From an uncultured Lachnospiraceae bacterium (GTDB taxonomy: Bacteria > Bacillota > Clostridia > Lachnospirales > Lachnospiraceae), in NCBI GenBank assembly GCA_910585255.1, contig CAJUEI010000120.1, positions 1 to 11,230 of the forward strand: a stretch of 11,230 nucleotides of DNA, read 5' to 3'. The notes below the pieces were generated by a model. That model had not been told where the DNA came from, did no database searches, and saw only the letters and a program-made list of their open reading frames with translations. The position numbers were made by a program, and so were the translations under genes. Each line of letters opens with the position of its first letter. The stretch's first letter is position 1. Below are positions 6,877 to 11,230 of the stretch, piece after piece.

Positions 6877-7612
6877 ATTTTGGTATCAGCGGCAGCATAA
6901 CTTCCGTAGCAAAAATCCCCGGTTCCGTCTGCCGATTAATATAGCCGTTATATTTTTCTACTATTCCGTCAATTCGAATCAGCCCAAATCCATGATTTCC
7001 TTCTTTTCTTGATAGAAATAGCTTGCCCTGCCTTCTGGCTATTCCAACCATAGAATTTGTAATCGAAATATAAAGTTCCTTTTTTATAATATCAATATAA
7101 ATACGAATAAACCGCTCCTGCTCATTTGAAATCTCCATACAGGCTTCCATGGCATTATCCAAAAGATTTCCGATTAAAACAGAAAGATCGATTCCAGATA
7201 TTGCAATTTCTTCTGGAACAATCGCCGTTGCGTCCACCATAATATGTCGTTCCTGAATCAATGTCAATTTACTGTTTAAAATAGCATCTACCATAATATT
7301 TCCGGTTTTTAGCACGGTATCTACTGAGCTTAAATCCTTATCCAGCTTGTCTAAATATTCCCGTGCCTGCAGATACTGTTCTAACTCCATATAAACCTTT
7401 AGCACCTGAATATGATTGTGATAGTCATGCCGCCATCCTCTCATCTTTCGATACATTATTTCCACTTCATTATAGTGCCGATTGACTAATTCATTCTGAA
7501 ACCGTCCAATTCTTCGATTCACATACCAGGGCATAAAAAAGTACCACAAAAGTAAGTGAATGAAAAAAATACCAATGAAAAACAGTAAAATCCCCTGCCA
7601 TTCCAAACCCAT
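6875..7612 (-). CDS. GHKL sensor histidine kinase, short AgrC-like form
   Basis: The 245-residue kinase has one membrane helix (about 7-29), a short linker with coiled-coil character, the H-box RHDYHNH with phospho-acceptor His62 as in the AgrC/HPK10 group, the N-box GNLLDNAMEA (148-157) and a G-box GNHGFGL (205-211). AgrC proteins normally have five to seven membrane helices as a sensor. Here that domain is missing, so sensing may be cytosolic, in the membrane, or through a partner such as the ABC transporter. I chose the ATG at 7610-7612: it follows the regulator stop (7632) by 19 bases, has an AAGGAAG site, and starts right at the membrane helix. A TTG further upstream at 7675 would overlap the regulator and lacks a site. 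It phosphorylates the adjacent LytTR regulator by inference. Confidence 0.88.
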   Translation of the reverse strand: MGLEWQGILLFFIGIFFIHLLLWYFFMPWYVNRRIGRFQNELVNRHYNEVEIMYRKMRGWRHDYHNHIQVLKVYMELEQYLQAREYLDKLDKDLSSVDTVLKTGNIMVDAILNSKLTLIQERHIMVDATAIVPEEIAISGIDLSVLIGNLLDNAMEACMEISNEQERFIRIYIDIIKKELYISITNSMVGIARRQGKLFLSRKEGNHGFGLIRIDGIVEKYNGYINRQTEPGIFATEVMLPLIPK

Positions 7613-7631
7613 GGTTGCTTCTTCCTTCCCT

Positions 7632-8333
7632 CTATTTGTAATTTTGTATAAAAGCCTGATAGACTTCTTTCCCAAGCCGCCGGCTTAACGGAATTCGTTC
7701 TTCATTATCTAGTACCACTTCCTGACGCAGCACTGCTGCAACATATCCCAAATTTATCAAATAAGAACGATGGCAGCGGATAAACTCTTTTTTTCCTTTT
7801 AACTTTTTTTCTACTGCACTAATCGTTTCCCGAAGAATCTGTCTCTTTTTTTCTGTTACCATAATACACTGGTGCCCGTATGCTTCAATATACCAGATTT
7901 TAGAAACCGGAAAAGAAATCATTCCATCCTCTCCTAAAAAAAGAATTTTTTCCTTTGGTTTTACTACTTCTTTTACCCGCTCTAGTACAGCAAAAAGCCG
8001 TTCTTCTAAAAGCGGCTTTACTAAATAATGAATAGCAGATACTTCATATCCTAAAACCATATATTCCTCATATCCGGTAACAAATAGAATCGGAATTTCA
8101 CTTCCTTCTCCCCGTACTTTTTTTGCAAGCTCCATTCCGCTTACTTTACCCATCTCAATATCTAAGATCAGCAAATCATAACTTTTATCTTCTTCCCAAG
8201 AAAATAAAAACGATTCTCCACTAGAAAAACATACCGTTTCTACCATTTCGTTTCTGCTTTTACCCCATTTCAATAAAAGCTGTCTGATCCACTGCCGTTC
8301 GGTTTCTTCATCCTCACAAACTGCAATTTTCAT
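7632..8333 (-). CDS. LytTR-family response regulator (AgrA/LytR type)
   Basis: The 233-residue protein has an N-terminal receiver domain (1 to about 120) with the acidic pair Glu7/Asp8, phospho-acceptor Asp58 in LLILDIEM, Thr86 and Lys106 (LVKPL), then a LytTR DNA-binding domain (about 128-230) with the family hallmark FIRCHRSYLINL (184-195). LytTR regulators bind pairs of short direct repeats and often control bacteriocin, quorum-sensing or cell-envelope genes. It is the first gene of the regulator-kinase pair. The start codon lies in a perfect 10-base tandem duplication (8331-8350). The likely target is the ABC operon just downstream, which lacks a good -35. No typical paired LytTR site could be identified with confidence. 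Confidence 0.92.
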   Translation of the reverse strand: MKIAVCEDEETERQWIRQLLLKWGKSRNEMVETVCFSSGESFLFSWEEDKSYDLLILDIEMGKVSGMELAKKVRGEGSEIPILFVTGYEEYMVLGYEVSAIHYLVKPLLEERLFAVLERVKEVVKPKEKILFLGEDGMISFPVSKIWYIEAYGHQCIMVTEKKRQILRETISAVEKKLKGKKEFIRCHRSYLINLGYVAAVLRQEVVLDNEERIPLSRRLGKEVYQAFIQNYK

Positions 8334-8350
8334 CCTATCTCATCCTATCT
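8331..8350 (-). repeat. tandem 10-base duplication of the regulator start region
   Basis: AGATAGGATG occurs twice in direct succession on the minus strand. The second copy supplies the real ATG and its weak Shine-Dalgarno. The first supplies a decoy ATG, 10 bases upstream and out of frame, that reads ATG AGA TAG and stops after two codons. Confidence 0.75.
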
Positions 8351-8378
8351 AACTCTTATTTTTCCCAAATGCGAAGTC

Positions 8379-8407
8379 CTAATACTTTTGTTAAATGTTT
8401 TTGAAAA
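8379..8407 (-). promoter_or_regulatory. weak candidate promoter for the two-component genes
   Basis: On the minus strand TTTTCA (8402-8407) and TATTAG (8379-8384) are 17 bases apart, each matching four of six consensus bases. It would give a leader of about 40 bases before the regulator. The evidence is weak; read-through from the sigma-D gene is the alternative. Confidence 0.25.
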
Positions 8408-8429
8408 ACTCCTTTCTATCCGCTCCAAT

Positions 8430-9203
8430 CTACAAAAATAAATTTTGAGAATTGGCTGTAAAACTTGTATTCTTATTTAAAATATCGGAAAGTATCCCTA
8501 TCGCCGTTCCTTTTTTATAGCCGGAATTTTTAAATACTGTTAAAAACGTTTCTTTTGCCAGATTCATTATGGAAACTGCATAATTCCTGTATTCTGTATC
8601 TAAACATGGGATTTTATCCGGTGTTTTTCCTTCACTTTGAGAACTGTTTCTATTTCTATAAAAATACCAGGAACTGTCTGGATTTTCAAATGCTTTATTT
8701 GTTTGCTGACAGGTAATGTATCCTTCCAAATTTGCCAGCCGCATTTTATAAGCCTGATCCAGCCCGGCTAAATCTTCTTCCAGTGTCAGGAAGCTTTTCC
8801 CTGTAAGCTGATAGGAAACTTCACGGTCTCCACTTTCATGTTCTTTTACAATTTCATTGTAACGAGTTTCATATGCATCCATAATAGATTTCATGATCTT
8901 TTCTACATTATAATTTCCATCTTTTATTGTCTGACTACTGATGTCCCGCATAGCGGTATAATGTTCCCATGCAACCTCATTTGTATTTTGTACGGTCAAT
9001 TTTTTGACATTGGTATAATCGAAATCCGGTTCTGATTTACTTACCATTTTCCGCAGCATAGTTTTTCCTTCATTAGAAATAGAAAGATTAACTGGCTGCT
9101 CCACGGTCTTTGAAATTGCTTCTCTAAAATTTAATTTGCTTTGTGTATTATTTGCAGTTATTTTCAAATAATCGTAATTTTGTTTTATTCCATTAATATT
9201 CAT
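8430..9203 (-). CDS. unrecognised 257-residue protein under a sigma-D type promoter
   Basis: I do not recognise a named family. The protein starts MNINGIKQNYDYL, has an Asn/Thr/Ser-rich first 45 residues, then a segment VNLSISNEGKTMLRKM (about 38-53) and a mostly helical, charged body (IMDAYETRYNEIVKEHESGDREVSYQLTGKSFLTLEEDLAGLDQAYKMRLANLEGY). It ends in a Ser/Asn/Thr-rich tail. There is no signal peptide or membrane helix. The ATG has GAGAGGA nine bases upstream. The promoter TAAA-N15-TCCGATAA at 9273-9299 suggests expression with flagellar or motility genes, so a flagellum-linked or secreted role is possible but only inferred. The next gene, the LytTR regulator, starts 96 bases downstream without an obvious terminator between. 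Confidence 0.8.
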   Translation of the reverse strand: MNINGIKQNYDYLKITANNTQSKLNFREAISKTVEQPVNLSISNEGKTMLRKMVSKSEPDFDYTNVKKLTVQNTNEVAWEHYTAMRDISSQTIKDGNYNVEKIMKSIMDAYETRYNEIVKEHESGDREVSYQLTGKSFLTLEEDLAGLDQAYKMRLANLEGYITCQQTNKAFENPDSSWYFYRNRNSSQSEGKTPDKIPCLDTEYRNYAVSIMNLAKETFLTVFKNSGYKKGTAIGILSDILNKNTSFTANSQNLFL

Positions 9204-9272
9204 CTTTTAATATCCTCTCTTCTATCAAATCTCATCTATCCGCCGAACCGCCGCTTTAAGTCTTTTATTAAT

Positions 9273-9299
9273 TTATCGGAAAAATAAAGGATATTTTTA
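9273..9299 (-). promoter_or_regulatory. sigma-D (sigma-28) promoter
   Basis: On the minus strand TAAA (9296-9299), a spacer of exactly 15 bases and TCCGATAA (9273-9280) match the flagellar sigma factor consensus TAAA-N15-GCCGATAA in all but one position. The predicted transcript has a leader of about 60 bases, including a G/C-rich stretch at about 9240-9254, before the ATG at 9203. Confidence 0.75.
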
Positions 9300-9484
9300 A
9301 TATTTACTTTGCAAATAGTTAATCTAGCTATATTAGACTACAAATCTTAGGTAAATTTACAAACGCCGTTTGAGTTTTTCCTGTTTTTTAAATAAGTTAT
9401 ATGGAAACGTTTCAAAAATATTAAGAAATCAGATATAGATACTTGATAAACGAAATTGCAGAAAATTTATTTAACCTATTAAGG

Positions 9485-9535
9485 AAGTCCCCCGCTTTTA
9501 AGCCGTGAAGGTAAAAGTGGTGGGTTGGGGGACTT
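9485..9535 (+). repeat. C/G-rich hairpin, possible IS200/IS605-type end remnant or terminator
   Basis: AAGTCCCCC (9485-9493) pairs with GGGGGACTT (9527-9535). Inside, GCTTTTA (9494-9500) pairs with TAAAAGT (9512-9518), one pair being G-U on the + strand. GGTGGGTT bulges on the 3' side. Stems with C5/G5 and an A/T inner helix resemble the terminal hairpins of IS200/IS605 elements, but no transposase or TnpB is nearby. A weak T-containing tail (TTTCTT) would also allow a terminator role for + strand transcripts. Confidence 0.4.
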
Positions 9536-9622
9536 TCTTGTGTCATAGGAGAAGATATCAAATATTAGTTACGGATATTCATTAGAGATATGGTTTACAC
9601 CAAAATCTATAAATATTGAAAA

Positions 9623-10171
9623 TTATAGTTGCTTCATCATCCAATCTGCATTTGCATATCTGCCGTCTGCATATTTTATATTTTTCGGAAAACATCCATA
9701 TTTCTCAAATCCCAGCATTTTATACAAGGCGATAGCACCTTTATTATCCGATATTACTTCCAGTTCAGCTTGTTCATAACCGACCTTCTTTGCTATATCT
9801 AATATAGTCTGCAGCATTATTTTTCCAATTCCATTTCCACAAAATTCCTGGTACAAGGCAATGGCCACTTCACACCGATGAGAATACCTTTTGTATGAAC
9901 CAACACTCATTAGGGAACAATTACCAATATGTTTTCCATCTATTGTCGCAATCATCATCAATTCCCGCTCCGCATCTATGCACCTTTTTATAAAATTTTC
10001 TTCCTGTTCGCATGTTAAACAAACCTCATCTGGCTCTCTAATTAAATAGGGTGTTTCACCAGCTGTAATTCTCAAATATTGAATTAAGGTATCTGCATCG
10101 GAAACCTCTGCATTTCGTAAAATGATCGTTCTTCCTAATTTGTCAACTATCTCCAAAGGTTTGAATCTCAT
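9623..10171 (-). CDS. GNAT-family N-acetyltransferase
   Basis: The 182-residue protein has the GNAT fold signature: strand EVAIALY (101-107) followed by the acetyl-CoA pyrophosphate loop QEFCGNGIGK (108-117), then AELEVISDNKGAIALYKMLGFEKYG (135-159), typical of motif B in the RimI/RimJ-like subgroup. It would transfer an acetyl group from acetyl-CoA to an amine; the acceptor (a small molecule or protein N-terminus) cannot be predicted. The start at 10169-10171 is chosen because GGAGG lies 8 bases before it. The in-frame ATG 15 bases upstream overlaps that ribosome binding site and has none of its own. It has its own probable promoter at 10216-10244 and stands alone. Confidence 0.9.
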   Translation of the reverse strand: MRFKPLEIVDKLGRTIILRNAEVSDADTLIQYLRITAGETPYLIREPDEVCLTCEQEENFIKRCIDAERELMMIATIDGKHIGNCSLMSVGSYKRYSHRCEVAIALYQEFCGNGIGKIMLQTILDIAKKVGYEQAELEVISDNKGAIALYKMLGFEKYGCFPKNIKYADGRYANADWMMKQL

Positions 10172-10215
10172 GTCTGTTTCCTCCATTAATTTCGATTTAC
10201 CACTGATTTTACTAT

Positions 10216-10244
10216 ATACTATTTTATTAAAAAAGTATAGTCAA
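10216..10244 (-). promoter_or_regulatory. promoter of the acetyltransferase gene
   Basis: On the minus strand TTGACT (10239-10244), a 17-base spacer and TAGTAT (10216-10221), followed by an AT-rich leader of about 40 bases to the start codon. Confidence 0.5.
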
Positions 10245-10274
10245 ATTTCAGAGGAAAACTTATCAAATATCATT

Positions 10275-10979
10275 TCAGGGCAGCGTTTCGATGTTGTCCA
10301 GATCGGGCAGTATCGTTTCATCATAAAGGATATTATACTCCTCTGATATTACAATTTCTGTACCAAAATCCAGTTCAAAAAAAAGATGATTGCTCATTCC
10401 AATATTTTTTAAAATTTCTGCATTTAAAAGAACAAATTCATCTCCGTCTGGGATACTTTTTGTCAAAAGCAGCTCCACCTGTTCCATTGTTTCAGAACCA
10501 GTAGGTATTCGAAAAACTTTGATATTCGTTGGAGTACCTCCCTCCCATTGGAGCAGGATGCTCTCTATTCGAGCAGCATTGTACCACAGGGCTTCAGAAT
10601 TCACAATGTTCTGATTCTTATCATAGAACTGCACAGTTTTTAAATATAAAGGAACTTCTTCTGGTTGTTTTTGTTTCCTTATCAGACTAACAAGCATTAT
10701 TCCAAAGATTAATGCAACAACTGACATCACTACTGCTAAAGTCCAGCTGCCTCTCCATATTACAGAATGTTTCTTAATTTCTGAAATTTCTTCTGTTTCT
10801 TGTATCGTTTTTAATTCCAAAATCTTATTCAACATTTCCCTATTAATACCCTGAGGTAGTGCCATTCCATTTTCCCATTTGGACACTGCTTGTCTGCTGA
10901 CTCCCAACTGTTCTGCCAGGTCTTCCTGAGACAAATGTTTTTCTTTTCTTGCCTGTTTAATTTCTTCACTTAACCTCAT
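10275..10979 (-). CDS. membrane-anchored XRE-family regulator
   Basis: The 234-residue protein starts with a Cro/C1-type helix-turn-helix (about 3-38: EEIKQARKEKHLSQEDLAEQ, LGVSRQAVSKWENG). A charged linker follows, then one membrane helix (79-100) and an outward domain of about 130 residues without a recognised fold. The usual fourth and fifth helices after WENG are replaced by the unusual LPQGINREMLNKILELK. Such one-component membrane regulators can couple an outside signal to DNA binding. The start is uncertain: AGGAGG lies 15 bases before this ATG but only 3 bases before an in-frame TTG at 10989-10991; the ATG is preferred because the family domain begins there. No terminator separates it clearly from the acetyltransferase gene. 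Tandem inverted repeats just upstream (11047-11094) suggest autoregulation. Confidence 0.85.
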   Translation of the reverse strand: MRLSEEIKQARKEKHLSQEDLAEQLGVSRQAVSKWENGMALPQGINREMLNKILELKTIQETEEISEIKKHSVIWRGSWTLAVVMSVVALIFGIMLVSLIRKQKQPEEVPLYLKTVQFYDKNQNIVNSEALWYNAARIESILLQWEGGTPTNIKVFRIPTGSETMEQVELLLTKSIPDGDEFVLLNAEILKNIGMSNHLFFELDFGTEIVISEEYNILYDETILPDLDNIETLP

Positions 10980-11046
10980 AATTTCACACAAATACCTCCT
11001 ATAACAATATTTCTATATTTCTGTGCTTCACATATCTATATTTTAC

Positions 11047-11094
11047 CCGCAACTGCGGTTGCATACCACCACTTTTCCGCAACTTAGTGGTTGC
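11047..11094. promoter_or_regulatory. tandem inverted-repeat operator candidate
   Basis: Two sites with the same arms occur: GCAAC-N4-GTTGC at 11049-11062 and GCAAC-N6-GTTGC at 11079-11094, each preceded by CC. They are 30 bases apart start to start, about three helical turns. They lie 70 to 115 bases upstream of the XRE gene. A TAAAAT -10-like element just downstream on the minus strand would place one site within the promoter, fitting a repressor operator. Confidence 0.55.
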
Positions 11095-11141
11095 TTCTTA
11101 TTAAACGTTTATCCCATGGTTCCTTTAAATGCCCGTGTACA

Positions 11142-11187
11142 TAAAAAAGGCAGCTGATTTTCTAGTCAAAGGAAATTCGGAATCTGC
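11142..11187 (-). terminator. weak terminator-like hairpin for a gene beyond the right edge
   Basis: On the minus strand GCAG and CTGC arms (11150-11153 and 11184-11187), with further inner A/T pairing, are followed by CCTTTTTTATG. This suits the end of a minus-strand transcript entering from the right, but the stem is short and interrupted. Confidence 0.25.
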
Positions 11188-11230
11188 TCCGCTACTTCCT
11201 CATCATCTTATGCTGCTATCGCAGCTTGTC

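Larger units (their letters stand above)
9204..9622. other. 419-base intergenic stretch
   Basis: No credible coding frame is present. It holds the sigma-D promoter and leader (9204-9299), a perfect 10-base palindrome GTAAATTTAC (9351-9360), a palindrome GAAACGTTTC (9404-9413) that resembles LacI/CcpA-type operators but has the wrong length for a cre site, and the C/G-rich hairpin at 9485-9535. The remainder is AT-rich with nothing I can identify. Confidence 0.6.

Noticed and set aside
7613..7675. Longer kinase reading frame from a TTG at 7675
   Set aside because: It has no ribosome binding site and would overlap the regulator by 44 bases. The ATG at 7612 has a site and starts at the membrane helix.
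8334..8429. Hidden pheromone or bacteriocin precursor gene before the regulator
   Set aside because: AAAGGAG is present at about 8410, but no start codon with a usable frame follows it.
9402..9414. CcpA (cre) operator at TGGAAACGTTTCA
   Set aside because: It is one base short of the 14-base cre pattern and more than 100 bases upstream of the sigma-D promoter. I treat it as an unassigned palindrome.
10172..10186. Upstream ATG of the acetyltransferase
   Set aside because: It overlaps the GGAGG that serves the ATG at 10169-10171 and has no site of its own.
11188..11230. Gene remnant on the minus strand at the right edge (frame reading ...EEVAEQIPNFL)
   Set aside because: All three frames carry stops within a few codons and the stretch is too short to judge. 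It may be the tail of a gene or repeat outside the window.
1..11230. CRISPR array, tRNA or rRNA genes, prophage
   Set aside because: No regularly spaced repeats, no tRNA-like fold with its conserved loops, no rRNA segments and no phage genes were seen.

Overview
The window looks like chromosomal DNA of a low-GC Gram-positive anaerobe of the class Clostridia, most likely Lachnospiraceae. This rests on the AT-rich composition, strong AGGAGG-type ribosome binding sites, TTGACA/TATAAT-like promoters, an AgrC/AgrA-like two-component pair, a Cys-rich small-domain protein and a sigma-D type promoter. The genus cannot be read from the sequence alone.

Layout, left to right. Positions 30-276 hold no gene but form one very long, branched, imperfect palindrome whose wobble pairs point to a + strand RNA. 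Positions 324-831 carry two or three very small minus-strand reading frames: a cysteine-rich putative metal-binding protein and, before it, a short unknown gene that seems split in two by a frameshift at an ATGA overlap. Positions 861-2033 encode a membrane-anchored D-Ala-D-Ala carboxypeptidase-like (S11) protein. A divergent promoter region leads to the only + strand gene, a 203-residue DUF6891-like protein (2303-2914), which ends facing the next minus-strand block.

Positions 3036-8333 are the functional core, read right to left: a LytTR response regulator, a short GHKL histidine kinase with one membrane segment, a strong hairpin terminator overlapping the next promoter region, and two ABC exporter half-transporters that overlap and probably form a heterodimer. 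This is the arrangement of a signal-responsive export or self-protection module. No pheromone or bacteriocin precursor and no AgrB-like processing protease is visible.

Upstream of the regulator lies an unrecognised 257-residue protein (8430-9203) preceded by a near-perfect sigma-D promoter (TAAA-N15-TCCGATAA). No terminator is visible between it and the two-component genes, so motility-regulon transcription could read into them. A 419-base gene-free stretch follows, holding a stable C/G-rich hairpin. Then come a GNAT acetyltransferase (9623-10171) and a membrane-anchored XRE-type regulator (10275-10979), preceded by two tandem GCAAC/GTTGC inverted repeats that are good operator candidates.

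Most worth a second look: the long structured RNA at 30-276, the sigma-D-linked orphan gene next to the two-component/ABC module, the split small gene at 599-831, and the operator repeats near the right edge.
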